Origin: Brevinematales bacterium | GTDB lineage: Bacteria > Spirochaetota > Brevinematia > Brevinematales > JAOACQ01 | Assembly (NCBI GenBank): GCA_026417755.1 | Contig: JAOACQ010000112.1 | Location: 1 to 33,263, forward strand | Length of the DNA: 33,263 bases | Reading direction: 5' to 3' | In this document: one piece after another, positions 17,265 through 26,200 of the stretch | How the letters are laid out: every line of letters starts with the position of its first letter | Numbering within the stretch: position 1 is the stretch's first letter | Translations under genes and position numbers: made by a program | The notes under the pieces: model-generated | What the model saw: only the letters and a program-made list of their open reading frames with translations | The model's database searches: none | What the model was told of the DNA's origin: nothing

Positions 17265-18485
17265 TTAAGCCTCTTTTTCTTTTTTAGAAAGGGATTTAAT
17301 AAGAGCAGAGAGTTCTCCTTTTGTATTTTCATCATCAATGTAAAATTCAAATGCAACATTAAGCCCAGCATTTTCACCAGAAACATAATGATAACGAACA
17401 ACTCTTGACTTAATATTTATAGTTTTATCTTTATAACTTATAGATAAGACAACTACAGAGTTTTCTTTTATATAATGTGTTATATAAACATTTTTTGTAT
17501 TTGCAAGCATCCCACCCATAGATAAATCAACAACTCCAAACATAACATCTGCATTTTCAGAAGTAGACTGTGTCTTCACTATTACTTCTCCTACTATATC
17601 AGCGAGACCTTTAATATAAAATACTTCATATATACTTAATTGCTTAAACTTTGGATCATTAGGTACCGAAACTTCAATCACTCCAAAAACCCTATCACCT
17701 ATAATAATAGGAACCATAGCATAGGAAATTATACCCTTGGATATATAGGTCTGTCTTATCTGTTCAAGAATCTGGGGGTTCACCTTCTTGCCTATAAGAT
17801 CAAAATACTTCTCATAACCAACCACACCATATTTTTCTCCCAAATGAACATAGTTCGAGAGATTCTCTGTATCACCAATCCAGAAAGTTTTTTTACAAAT
17901 ATTCACAACATTTTCAATTGGAGTCAATTTTGATAGGTCTTTAAATAAATTAATCTTAAACCTATTTGAAAATCTTGAAAGTTCTTCTCCAACCATTTTA
18001 ATTATTTTCTTTATATCTGGTTTTTCATTCTGAACCTCAAGATATATACTCCTCAAAGTAGCTGGAAGCTCAGCCAGATTAATATTAGATTGCTTTGCTA
18101 CCTCGGTTGTTTCGATATTCTTAATATATACCTTAAGTTCATCAAGACCTTCAATTCTTGGATATTTTCTTACCGAATGAAAATAAAGTCTATCAGGCAA
18201 ATTAAGTTCTATACTTTTAAGTGGAATATTTACTAACCTCATCATTACAGATTCAGAGTTATAAAAATTATTGTTGAGATCAAAAGATATCTTAACATTT
18301 TTTATCGGAATAATTTCTGGAATATCATCAAAAAATAACCCGAGTAATGAAGGATCTGCTTTAGTTATATAAGCCTCAAGACTGAATTTTTTATCCTCAT
18401 TTTCAAGTTTTACTTTCACTCTATTAAGCCTTAATTTGTTAAATAAGGAAACAATCTCATTTCTCTGACTTATCTCCTTTTCCAC
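17265..18485 (-). CDS. PilZ protein interrupted by a GAF-like domain
   Basis: A 406-residue soluble protein. Residues 1-100 look like a YcgR-type N-terminal beta domain. RKYPRI (106-111) resembles the c-di-GMP binding RxxxR arm of PilZ, and DLSMGG (320-325) resembles the D/NxSxxG motif that starts the PilZ barrel, followed by strands to the end (SRVVRYHY, GLNVAFEFY). Between the two motifs lie about 200 residues with a GAF-like segment (about 195-305) ending in MVPIIIGDRVFGVIEVS. So one PilZ site appears split by an inserted sensory domain. A c-di-GMP receptor linking second messenger to envelope or motility is the reasonable inference. It follows the WD40-like lipoprotein by 2 nt. Confidence 0.72.
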   Translation of the reverse strand: MEKEISQRNEIVSLFNKLRLNRVKVKLENEDKKFSLEAYITKADPSLLGLFFDDIPEIIPIKNVKISFDLNNNFYNSESVMMRLVNIPLKSIELNLPDRLYFHSVRKYPRIEGLDELKVYIKNIETTEVAKQSNINLAELPATLRSIYLEVQNEKPDIKKIIKMVGEELSRFSNRFKINLFKDLSKLTPIENVVNICKKTFWIGDTENLSNYVHLGEKYGVVGYEKYFDLIGKKVNPQILEQIRQTYISKGIISYAMVPIIIGDRVFGVIEVSVPNDPKFKQLSIYEVFYIKGLADIVGEVIVKTQSTSENADVMFGVVDLSMGGMLANTKNVYITHYIKENSVVVLSISYKDKTINIKSRVVRYHYVSGENAGLNVAFEFYIDDENTKGELSALIKSLSKKEKEA

Positions 18486-18487
18486 AT

Positions 18488-19474
18488 TTACTCCTTAGAA
18501 ATAATCTTATAAAATAAAACATTCCCCTTTTGTGTCCCTACTACCAGCAATTTATATTTATTACTTTTTTCAAAATAAAAAACTGCACTCCCAATATTAT
18601 ATTTTTTTAATACATTTTTATTTTTTAAATCGTATATATATATATCGCCATCTCTACCACCAGAAATTAAAAAATTAGTATCAATAAACTTTGCTACAAG
18701 AACCTCACTAATATGCTCTCTAAACTTAACATAAGGATTATCAGGGTCAAGCATTTTATAAACAACAACGTATCCAAAATTATCAGCAAAAAGAAAATAA
18801 TTATTATCATCAGAAAAATTAACAAATTCAACAGGGTAATCATTTGTAATTATTTTTTTTATTGTCAGTTCAGGAAAAGAAAAAATAACAACTTCCTTAG
18901 TAGAACCCCCAGCTATAGCAAGTGTTCCGCTTGAATCAATATGAGTATTCCATACTTCTCCTTTAAGAATCTTTTTTTCATATACCAAATTAAGATCCGG
19001 TAAACTCCAAACTCTTACAAATCCATCAGCTCCCCCACTAAAAACATACTTGTTATCAGGAGAAATAGATATTGATTGAACCCCTTTAATATGAGCAAGT
19101 TTCTTAGAAACTAATTTATAATTATCAGTGTTTAAAACTAAAAGCTCTTCTAAAGCACCAACAACAATATATCTTCCGTTCTTTGAAAATTTGACAGGAA
19201 TACCCCATTTACCCCTATAATTAAAAAAAATATTGGTAATCAAATTAGATTTCTCATAATCCCAGATAGTGATTGAATTATCAGCACTTCCAGAAACAAC
19301 ATAATTTTTAAAAACATCTATATAAAAAACATAATCTTTATGTTTAAAACCACTCCCATTATATTCGATATCAAAATTTTCATTCTCAAACAAAACTTCG
19401 TTTTTAACCGTAACTTGTTTATCAGTGCAAGACAAAATAAACAAAGTTATAAGAATATTAATAAAAATTAACAT
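18488..19474 (-). CDS. WD40-like beta-propeller lipoprotein
   Basis: A 328-residue protein with a signal peptide and lipobox-like FILSC (Cys16), then about seven WD40-type blades: VVSGSADNSITIWDY, YVFSGGADGFVRVWS, FLISGGRDGDIYIYD and others show the GH-less but clear SGG.D..I.IWD ending. WD40 propellers are protein-interaction scaffolds; this one is probably anchored to a membrane facing the periplasm. No partner is identified. It lies only 2 nt upstream of the PilZ gene, so the two are co-transcribed. AAGGAT lies about 11 nt before the ATG, a little far. It is separated from the upstream flaA genes by a terminator. Confidence 0.85.
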   Translation of the reverse strand: MLIFINILITLFILSCTDKQVTVKNEVLFENENFDIEYNGSGFKHKDYVFYIDVFKNYVVSGSADNSITIWDYEKSNLITNIFFNYRGKWGIPVKFSKNGRYIVVGALEELLVLNTDNYKLVSKKLAHIKGVQSISISPDNKYVFSGGADGFVRVWSLPDLNLVYEKKILKGEVWNTHIDSSGTLAIAGGSTKEVVIFSFPELTIKKIITNDYPVEFVNFSDDNNYFLFADNFGYVVVYKMLDPDNPYVKFREHISEVLVAKFIDTNFLISGGRDGDIYIYDLKNKNVLKKYNIGSAVFYFEKSNKYKLLVVGTQKGNVLFYKIISKE

Positions 19475-19574
19475 ATAAAATTAAATCCTTTCTATCTAAA
19501 AACAATAAGGGATAGAGCAATCTCAAACTTTGATTTTAAGACAACTCCATCCCCACAAGAGAGGCACAAACAAT

Positions 19575-19613
19575 AAAGGTTTTATTTGCCTCACCTCTAT
19601 AAATAAAACCTTT
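19575..19613 (-). terminator. hairpin terminator after flaA genes
   Basis: A 13-bp perfect stem, AAAGGTTTTATTT against AAATAAAACCTTT (19575-19587 and 19601-19613), with a 13-nt loop lies directly after the TAA of the last flaA gene. On the minus strand the right arm is followed by a T-rich stretch. A short competing pairing GAGGCA/TGCCTC (19561-19566 with 19587-19592) overlaps one arm. Confidence 0.65.
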
Positions 19614-19615
19614 TA

Positions 19616-20332
19616 TTACCAATGATCAAGCATATCGTCTGGATTTTGCTTAGTTTCAGAAAATAAATCTACATCGGCAGTCATATAGTCAAAGTAGGTA
19701 TAAAAAGGTCTACCAAGAATATCTTCAGGTTCAAAATCAAGCCTGAACCCAATGAAAGTAATCCCTCTATCCTCTGTAATCTTATAATTTTCCTGTTCAA
19801 TTGTATCCGGAATATTTATATTCACCTGTTTCCAGCCTGTCCATATCAATCTCTCAGACTTTACAAACCTGAGCCTATCAAGATAATCCTTAAGAATAAG
19901 GCTAATCGTATGTTTGTAGTTTCTTCCTACAACCCATACAGTAACTGTTTTTGTTATACCTTTTATCTTAACTGGTTTAGCTGGAACTACAGTAGCCCAG
20001 CTCCAATCTCTTTTCATAAATTCAACTTTTACACCTAAAACATATCTATTTCTATCCGATTCAAGATCTCTTGGAGAACCTTCTCTTCTCATAGAGGTGG
20101 CTATTCCATAATCTCTTGGCATAAAAGCGGTCCATTCTCCTGCCGTTTCAAAATCCTCAACAAGTACGGTCTGAACAAGCTCTGTTGCAACTTTTTTATC
20201 TGACTTCTCGCCAGCATTTGTATTAATAATTTCAAGTTCCCCAACTCTCTTATAATCTGAGTTTCCAACCTGTTGAGCAAACAAACTTCCAAACATCACA
20301 ATAGAAAAAACAATAACATAAATCTTCTTCAT
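19616..20332 (-). CDS. flaA: flagellar filament outer layer protein FlaA (first copy)
   Basis: A 238-residue protein with a signal peptide (MKKIYVIVFSIVMFGSLFA, cleavage before QQ). The mature part matches spirochaetal FlaA: VTVWVVGRNYKHTISLILKD, the WTGWKQVNINIPD strand, FIGFRLDFEP, FYTYFDYMTADVDLF, and the acidic C-terminal DDMLDHW. FlaA forms the sheath around the FlaB core of the periplasmic flagellum. It is the last gene of the unit, 12 nt after the second FlaA gene, and is followed by a terminator. The two FlaA proteins are clearly diverged, as in spirochaetes with FlaA1 and FlaA2; I cannot say which is which. Confidence 0.9.
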   Translation of the reverse strand: MKKIYVIVFSIVMFGSLFAQQVGNSDYKRVGELEIINTNAGEKSDKKVATELVQTVLVEDFETAGEWTAFMPRDYGIATSMRREGSPRDLESDRNRYVLGVKVEFMKRDWSWATVVPAKPVKIKGITKTVTVWVVGRNYKHTISLILKDYLDRLRFVKSERLIWTGWKQVNINIPDTIEQENYKITEDRGITFIGFRLDFEPEDILGRPFYTYFDYMTADVDLFSETKQNPDDMLDHW

Positions 20333-20344
20333 ATTTCACCCCTT

Positions 20345-21157
20345 TTACCAGGCCTTTGTTGCAAGGTCATCACCATTAAATCTTTCAAGATAAACGTCGG
20401 TCTGAACCTGCAAATAATCTAAATAAACATAAAATTGATCAACTCTCTCAGTAGGATATGACCAAATCTTTATAGTTTCGAGTTTCAAAGGTTTTAAAAA
20501 TGGAACTCTATTCTCAGCCTGTGGTATATATTCTGGAATTTTTGTTCTCAAATTTCTCCAACCAACAAAGTTAATATCTCCCACCGGAATTTTATGTAAA
20601 AAACCTTTATAATCAAGAAGATAAAATTCAATCCAGTAATTATAGTTTCCACCCCATACCCACATATCGAGGCTCTTTATTACTCCAATAAGTGGCAAAG
20701 CCTCTTTCTTAGCTTCTATAGTATTATCTGGTCTACCATCTGAGCCAATTATACTTTTTCCTGCTGTCTTTGCAGTATAAACCTCAATCCAGTTATAACC
20801 TTTCTTGACGAATTGAGCTTTAATACCAAGCGACCATTTTTGTCTTACATCAACCTCTTGAGGTAACCCAAGCGGCTTTGCCTCAAAATATTTTGCATCA
20901 CAGGCATTTGTATCCCAAGTGCTCATTTCTTTAGTTGGATCTGCCGGCTTGGCATATCTTGAAAATTTAGCCTTCCAGATAATACCATTTGTCTGATCCT
21001 TTTCATCACCAAAATCAGAAACCGTAAAAGTTTGAAGATTAATGGTTTCTCTACCTTTTTCAGAAAAACCAAAAGAAAAAACCAGACTTCTAGAACTTAA
21101 AATCAAAGCTAAGGACAACAACAAACCAAAAAAATTCAACCTTCCTTTGTATCTCAT
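20345..21157 (-). CDS. flagellar filament outer layer protein FlaA (second copy)
   Basis: A 270-residue secreted protein. The N-terminus has a signal peptide of about 29 residues (MRYKGRLNFFGLLLSLALIL...VFSF). FlaA features include SLDMWVWGGNYNYWIEFYL, the INFVGWRNLRTKIPEYIP strand, the YVYLDYLQVQTDVYL segment and an acidic-tryptophan end (GDDLATKAW). It has an extra stretch near residues 60-130 compared with the neighbouring FlaA. The ATG at 21157 is chosen over 21202 because AAGGAGAGG lies just upstream and the longer form would overlap panD. It sits 25 nt after panD with no obvious own promoter, so it may be read from the panD promoter. Sheath protein of periplasmic flagella by family. Confidence 0.85.
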   Translation of the reverse strand: MRYKGRLNFFGLLLSLALILSSRSLVFSFGFSEKGRETINLQTFTVSDFGDEKDQTNGIIWKAKFSRYAKPADPTKEMSTWDTNACDAKYFEAKPLGLPQEVDVRQKWSLGIKAQFVKKGYNWIEVYTAKTAGKSIIGSDGRPDNTIEAKKEALPLIGVIKSLDMWVWGGNYNYWIEFYLLDYKGFLHKIPVGDINFVGWRNLRTKIPEYIPQAENRVPFLKPLKLETIKIWSYPTERVDQFYVYLDYLQVQTDVYLERFNGDDLATKAW

Positions 21158-21182
21158 ATGCCTCTCCTTAGAACTTTTTTTT

Positions 21183-21542
21183 TCAAAACAAAACTTTATC
21201 AATTTTGTTATTTTCTCCTATTAAAACCACCTTTGGTTTAAATTTTTTAGCCTCTTCTTCTGAAAGCAAAGCAAAAGCTGCAATAATAACCTTATCACCT
21301 TTCTGGTTCAAGTGTGCTCCCGCTCCATTCAGACATATTACCCCGCTTCCCCTTTCACCAGGAATAGCATAAGTAATAAGTCTCGAACCATTGGTTATGT
21401 TCCACACATGAACCTGCTCATACGGAAGAATATTTGCTTCCTCCATCAAAACTTCATCTATCGTAACACTGCCTATATAATCCAAATTTGTTTCTGTTAC
21501 AACAGCCCTATGAATTTTAGATTTCAATATAGTTAGCAACAT
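21183..21542 (-). CDS. panD: aspartate 1-decarboxylase
   Basis: A 119-residue pyruvoyl enzyme that converts aspartate to beta-alanine for pantothenate and CoA. The self-cleavage site Gly24-Ser25 is intact in [10 protein letters not shown]; Ser25 becomes the pyruvoyl group. Arg54 and Tyr58 (GSRLITY) and the [16 protein letters not shown] segment are conserved, as expected for an active enzyme, and the length is normal. It lies directly upstream of the flaA pair, an uncommon partnership. AAGGA precedes the ATG, but a promoter at 21552-21580 would start transcription almost at the ATG. No panB or panC is seen in the window. Confidence 0.96.
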   Translation of the reverse strand: MLLTILKSKIHRAVVTETNLDYIGSVTIDEVLMEEANILPYEQVHVWNITNGSRLITYAIPGERGSGVICLNGAGAHLNQKGDKVIIAAFALLSEEEAKKFKPKVVLIGENNKIDKVLF

Positions 21543-21551
21543 AGTATCCTT

Positions 21552-21580
21552 ATTTTAATATACATCTCAAAATAAGTAAA
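21552..21580 (-). promoter_or_regulatory. sigma70-type promoter for panD-flaA unit
   Basis: On the minus strand TTTACT (21575-21580) and TAAAAT (21552-21557) are 17 bp apart. Only 9 nt separate the -10 from the panD ATG, so the leader would be 2-3 nt. The AAGGA in that 9-nt stretch would then serve only transcripts starting further upstream. Confidence 0.55.
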
Positions 21581-21585
21581 GAGTT

Positions 21586-22269
21586 TTAATATAATTTTAT
21601 ATAAAAATCTTTACTTCCCCAATACCTTTCAATATTATCTATTACCTCTCCATTTTTATCCTTTACTACAAATTTAACATATATATTGTAGTTGCCAGGA
21701 TCAAGAAAATCTCCATCTATTTTTTTGGCATTCCAAAACTTGGTAAGCTGTGCCTGTCCATTTATAACTTCAATATTATTTACATTATAAATCATATATT
21801 TTTTTGTTCCATCTTTTGTTAAAGCATATACATAAAAATTAACATTTTTTGCTTTTGCAGATTTAGGAACTATAACCATAGTTAATTTAAGAAACTTTCT
21901 TGGTGAAACACTCTGACCAGAACTATCATTCCCAACTATAATATAAGTGCCAGCTTTCTTCGTAGTTTTTGAAACTTTTTTATCATCTTTTACCTCAATA
22001 CCTTCATCTTTAATTTGCATTTTTTCAAGTTGTTTTACATCTTCAGCAACCCTGTCTATTTCAGAAACCTTTGTTGTCGCATTTGTATTTGTAACCTGTT
22101 CTGTAATATTTTCTTCTGTTACTATGTTTGTGTTTGTAGAAGAAATAACGTCATTTTGCTTGAGTAATTGAGTTACAAAATCATCTTCCTTTGCTTCCTG
22201 TTGTTTTTTATCGCATGCCCCTATAACAAAAAAAGACAACGCAATCAATAAAATTAAAACTCTCTTCAT
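21586..22269 (-). CDS. lipoprotein with FlgD-like/Ig-like C-terminal domain, function unknown
   Basis: A 227-residue protein with signal peptide and lipobox FVIGAC (Cys19). A Thr/Asn/Glu-rich low-complexity linker (about residues 25-95) leads to a beta-rich C-terminal domain with TKFWNAKKIDGDFLDPGNYN, reminiscent of FlgD-type Ig-like modules (W-N/D-G-K...G.Y). I do not recognise a named family. The ATG at 22269 is preferred because GGGAGGA sits just upstream; an ATG at 22281 lies inside that site. It starts 12 nt after the DUF1015 stop and is followed 43 nt later by panD. Proximity to flaA genes leaves a flagellar or periplasmic role open. Confidence 0.7.
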   Translation of the reverse strand: MKRVLILLIALSFFVIGACDKKQQEAKEDDFVTQLLKQNDVISSTNTNIVTEENITEQVTNTNATTKVSEIDRVAEDVKQLEKMQIKDEGIEVKDDKKVSKTTKKAGTYIIVGNDSSGQSVSPRKFLKLTMVIVPKSAKAKNVNFYVYALTKDGTKKYMIYNVNNIEVINGQAQLTKFWNAKKIDGDFLDPGNYNIYVKFVVKDKNGEVIDNIERYWGSKDFYIKLY

Positions 22270-22281
22270 CTTTCCTCCCAT

Positions 22282-23556
22282 TTAATCAAGACCAATAGAA
22301 GAATATCTATAAGAAAACAACATCAATCCTCCCGGTATCTGCGGAGAAAAACAAAAACTCTGTGGTTCAAAAGTTTTATTTTGTTCAATTAAACTAATGA
22401 TCTTTTCTTTATTAACCCCATTAATCAAAAATACTCCTTCGAGTTCACCGCTTTTTACTACATCAAAAGGAGTTTCAAAATCATAGAAATAACTTATCTC
22501 AGGTTGATTAAACTTTGAAATAATAGTTTTGTTGAAAAAATCAGTATCAAGAATATCAGCATTTAACTGTTTATTGTATGAAAGAATAAAATATTTATTA
22601 TTTGCTGATTTATGATAAAAGCCAAAACTTAATAACCCCTTTTTCCTATTTTCTTCTATTATAAAGTTCACTTTTTTTCTTGCTATTAATTCTTCTTTAG
22701 GATTATTAAATTGAATTAAAGCAAACTTGTAGTCGTTTGACAATGTTTTTAAAATATCAGTTATAGATATTCCAAAATTCTTCACACCCCTGTGAACTGG
22801 ATTAATAAATATTGCCTCATCATAAAAATTGAAAAAACATGAAAAAACAAAATTAAAAGGCTCTTTACCAGAATATTTGCTCCCCAACTCTTCTTTCTTT
22901 TCTTTCATATACTTTAACGCAGCATCATACCTATGATGCCCATCTATCAAATAAAGTGGAACATCATTAAAAAAAGTTTTTATATTCTTAGAAAGAGTCT
23001 CTTCATCAACTTCATAAATTTTATATAAATTCCTCATAAATTCAACCTGAAATTTTTCTTTTTTATTGCTTAAAAAGTCTTTTATCTTTGAGTTTAATTC
23101 CCTCTCTTTATCTTTGTAAATAAAACAAACAGGTTCGGGATTTGTTTGCGTTTCTTTGATTAGCATATATCTATCATTAAGTTGATTTTCTGAAACTACC
23201 TGATTTTTTTTTAGTTTATCACTGTAATCTTCAATTTTCAATAAACCACAAATACCATAATGAGTATAATTAACTCCTTCTATCTTTCTCTGAACTTCTA
23301 TAATATAGAAAGATGGTTTTTTATCAATAATCAAAACATCTCTTAATAACCACCCAAAAAATTTATTAACTGCATTTTTATATTTTTCACCATTTCCATC
23401 TGGAGAAATAAGATATGAAAAATTATTGACTTCCTCTTTTAACTTTGATTTTATTGAATCTGTAATTGTATCATAGGTAGGAGAAACTAATTGTTCAAAT
23501 CTACTAAATTTATCTGGATTATAGTAAACACCTGAAAAAGGCAACACCTTTGCCAT
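22282..23556 (-). CDS. DUF1015 family protein
   Basis: A 424-residue protein of the DUF1015 family. Characteristic segments are the N-terminal VLPFSGVYYNPDK and LVSPTYDTI, the SYLISPDGNGEKY region near residues 47-59, and the central LYLIDGHHRYDAAL, the strongest family motif. The family is linked by fold to ParB/sulfiredoxin-type proteins and to free serine kinases, but its activity in bacteria is not settled. The start is the ATG at 23556 with AAGGGGAT upstream. An AT-rich 90-bp gap separates it from clpC; I saw TATAAT-like -10 boxes there (23582-23587 and 23600-23605) but no convincing -35. Confidence 0.85.
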   Translation of the reverse strand: MAKVLPFSGVYYNPDKFSRFEQLVSPTYDTITDSIKSKLKEEVNNFSYLISPDGNGEKYKNAVNKFFGWLLRDVLIIDKKPSFYIIEVQRKIEGVNYTHYGICGLLKIEDYSDKLKKNQVVSENQLNDRYMLIKETQTNPEPVCFIYKDKERELNSKIKDFLSNKKEKFQVEFMRNLYKIYEVDEETLSKNIKTFFNDVPLYLIDGHHRYDAALKYMKEKKEELGSKYSGKEPFNFVFSCFFNFYDEAIFINPVHRGVKNFGISITDILKTLSNDYKFALIQFNNPKEELIARKKVNFIIEENRKKGLLSFGFYHKSANNKYFILSYNKQLNADILDTDFFNKTIISKFNQPEISYFYDFETPFDVVKSGELEGVFLINGVNKEKIISLIEQNKTFEPQSFCFSPQIPGGLMLFSYRYSSIGLD

Positions 23557-23646
23557 GGGATCCCCTTTATAAAAAGTTGTTATTATATTTTATCGGTAAA
23601 TTATAATATAAAAATAAAGAATTTAACACTTTTTTATTAAGACTTT

Positions 23647-26187
23647 TTATTCTATATTTTTTTCATCAAACAATGTTGCTACCTTTTTCTTCTTTGGTTG
23701 TGTTTTTGTTTTTTGTTGTTTTACTTCTTTAGTTAAAACAAAATTTATAATTCCATTATCATCAAGCATTACTTTTATATTTTTAATAGAATTTTCGGAA
23801 AATACATCTTCATTTATCTTTATTAAATAATCTGTCATAGGAATTTCTATAAACTTATTAATCGCTCTCTGTAAAGAACGAGCTCCATATTTTTTTTCGT
23901 AACCATTTGATACAATAAATTTCTTTACTTCTTCACTAACATCCAAAAATATCTTATTATGGGAAAGGGTTTCATTTAACTCTTTTATCATTTTTTCAAC
24001 AATGTAAATAAGACTTTTTTCTTCAAGATCATTAAACACGATAACCTCATCAATCCTATTTAAAAGTTCAGGCCTAAAAATTTTTTTTAGTTCTTCAAGA
24101 AACACCTCTTTATCTTTCTCTATATTTTTATCACTAAAAAAACCAAGATGTTCTTTTCCAGATATTCTATCAGACCCTATATTTGATGTTAAAATTATTA
24201 CTGTGTTCCTAAAATCAACTATATTACCAAAATTATCAGTAAGCCTTCCTTCATCAAGGATTTGTAATAAAATGTTAAAAATATCAGGATGTGCTTTTTC
24301 TATTTCATCAAAAAGAACAACAGAATAAGGTTTTCTCCTTATTTTTTCAGTTAAAACCCCTCCTGCTTCATACCCCACATATCCCGGCGGGGCCCCTATA
24401 ATTCTTGATATCTGAAATTTTTCCATATATTCTGACATATCAAGTTGAATTAAATCTTCTTCAGAACCAAACATAAATTTAGCAAGAGCTTTAGCTAAGG
24501 CTGTTTTACCTACTCCAGTTGGACCCAAAAAGACAAAACTTCCTATAGGTTTTTTAGGTTTCCTTATACCTGCAACACTCTTTTTTATACAATCAGAAAT
24601 TGCTTTTATCGCATGATCCTGTCCAATAATACTTTTCTGCAACTCTTCCTCAATAAAGAGATATTTGTTCTTATCAACTCCTTTATCAAGAACTGAAATC
24701 GGCACCCCGGTCATAGAAGACAAAACTTCTTCAATTTCTTTTCTATCAACTATTGCCTTTTCTTTACCCGTAAAATTTTTTTGCCATTTTTTAAACTCTC
24801 TCAAATACTCTTTTTTAACTATTTCTATCTCATCTCTTAAGAATGCTGCCTTTTCAAAATCTTGAAGATTGATGAAAAAATTTTTATTCTCTTCAAGTTG
24901 TTTCAGTCTCATTTCCACTTCAATAAACTTAGCAGGTTTATCAAGTAATTTACTCCCCCAATAAGCTCCAGCTTCATCCATAAGATCTATAGCTTTGTCT
25001 GGCAATCTTCTTTCAGTCAAAAATCTTGTAGAAAGATAAACAACAGATGAAATAGCATCGTCAGTATATATAACATTATGAAAATCTTCATATTTTGGTT
25101 TAATCTGTTTGAGAATTTTTATTGTATCCTCTATTGTGGGTTCATTTATTATTACGGGTTGAAATCTCCTGACTAAAGCCTTGTCTTTTTCTATCTTTTT
25201 TCTGTATTCTTCAAAAGTTGTTGCTCCTATACAGTGAATATTACCCCTTGCTAAAGCTGGTTTAAGCATATTTGAGGCATCAAGAGCACCTTCCGAATTA
25301 CCAGCTCCAAGTATTGTATGAATTTCGTCTATGAATATTACTATATCTTCAGACTCTTCAACCTCTTTTAATATATTTTTAATTCTTTCTTCAAATTCAC
25401 CTCTATATTTTGTCCCGGCTACTATCAACCCAACATCAAGAAGCATTATCTGTTTCTTTTTAATTCTATCGGGGACACTCCCCATAACAATTCTCTGAGC
25501 AAGACCTTCTACTACAGCCGTTTTACCAACTCCAGCATCCCCAATAAGTATAGGATTATTCTTTTGTCTCCTCGAAAGAATCTGGATAAGCCTTTGAATT
25601 TCATTCTCTCTACCTATTACAGGTTCAAGTTTATTTTGCAAAGCAAGATGATTCAAATTCTTAGCAAATTTATCAAGAAAAGGTGTTTTCGTATTTTTCT
25701 TACTTATAGTTTTTTGAACAATCTGGATCTCTCCATGACCAACTAGTTTAATAATCTCCTGCCTTAATATTGCAACATCAATACCTCTGTTCTTAAGAAA
25801 AATAGGAAGAATTGCCGCATTTTCTGGTTCAGAACATAGAGCAAGGAGAATATGTTCTGTACCTATATAATTATGCCCTATTTCTAAAGCCTCTTCTTTT
25901 GCAAGATTAATTACATTCTTAAATCTTACAGATTGAGGTAGTTTACCCAATATAAAAACCTGATTGGACTTAAGCCTTATAGTGGTTTCGACTTCCCTCT
26001 TCAAATCTTCTATATCTACACCTAGCCTTTTTAAAGCCTTTATTCCAAAACCTTCTCCTTCTCTCACAAGACCGAGAAAAATATGTTCGGGCAAAATCTC
26101 CGGAGAAGATAATCTCCTTGCCTCCTGAGCAGCTAAAATAGAAATAACTTTTTGAGCCCTTGGTGTAAAACCGCTAAAATCTTCCAT
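23647..26187 (-). CDS. clpC: ATP-dependent Clp protease ATPase subunit ClpC
   Basis: An 846-residue Hsp100 unfoldase. Two N-domain repeats (residues 1-150) keep the glutamates that bind phosphoarginine in Bacillus ClpC (Glu34 in LPEH, Glu111 in GTEH). Walker A of the first AAA domain is GDAGVGKT (216-223), and that of the second is GPTGVGKT. The middle region has a UVR-like [11 protein letters not shown], which marks ClpC rather than ClpA or ClpB. An LGF loop near HLGFFSDK fits ClpP docking. It unfolds substrates for ClpP, usually with adaptors such as McsB or MecA. It lies 13 nt after mcsB. The Lys/Gln-rich C-terminal tail is a lineage-specific extension. Confidence 0.96.
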   Translation of the reverse strand: MEDFSGFTPRAQKVISILAAQEARRLSSPEILPEHIFLGLVREGEGFGIKALKRLGVDIEDLKREVETTIRLKSNQVFILGKLPQSVRFKNVINLAKEEALEIGHNYIGTEHILLALCSEPENAAILPIFLKNRGIDVAILRQEIIKLVGHGEIQIVQKTISKKNTKTPFLDKFAKNLNHLALQNKLEPVIGRENEIQRLIQILSRRQKNNPILIGDAGVGKTAVVEGLAQRIVMGSVPDRIKKKQIMLLDVGLIVAGTKYRGEFEERIKNILKEVEESEDIVIFIDEIHTILGAGNSEGALDASNMLKPALARGNIHCIGATTFEEYRKKIEKDKALVRRFQPVIINEPTIEDTIKILKQIKPKYEDFHNVIYTDDAISSVVYLSTRFLTERRLPDKAIDLMDEAGAYWGSKLLDKPAKFIEVEMRLKQLEENKNFFINLQDFEKAAFLRDEIEIVKKEYLREFKKWQKNFTGKEKAIVDRKEIEEVLSSMTGVPISVLDKGVDKNKYLFIEEELQKSIIGQDHAIKAISDCIKKSVAGIRKPKKPIGSFVFLGPTGVGKTALAKALAKFMFGSEEDLIQLDMSEYMEKFQISRIIGAPPGYVGYEAGGVLTEKIRRKPYSVVLFDEIEKAHPDIFNILLQILDEGRLTDNFGNIVDFRNTVIILTSNIGSDRISGKEHLGFFSDKNIEKDKEVFLEELKKIFRPELLNRIDEVIVFNDLEEKSLIYIVEKMIKELNETLSHNKIFLDVSEEVKKFIVSNGYEKKYGARSLQRAINKFIEIPMTDYLIKINEDVFSENSIKNIKVMLDDNGIINFVLTKEVKQQKTKTQPKKKKVATLFDEKNIE

Positions 26188-26200
26188 AAAATGTTTCCTT

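Noticed and set aside
21158-21202. Upstream ATG of the second FlaA gene
   Set aside because: It overlaps panD and puts a charged stretch ahead of the signal peptide; the ATG at 21157 has a strong ribosome site.
3503-22269. Type 9 secretion cargo among window proteins
   Set aside because: None of the secreted proteins (ApbE, WG, WD40, FlaA, lipoprotein) shows a recognisable T9SS C-terminal domain.
23557-23646. Promoter for the DUF1015 gene
   Set aside because: TATAAT-like boxes exist at 23582-23587 and 23600-23605, but no acceptable -35 lies 16-18 bp upstream; left uncalled.
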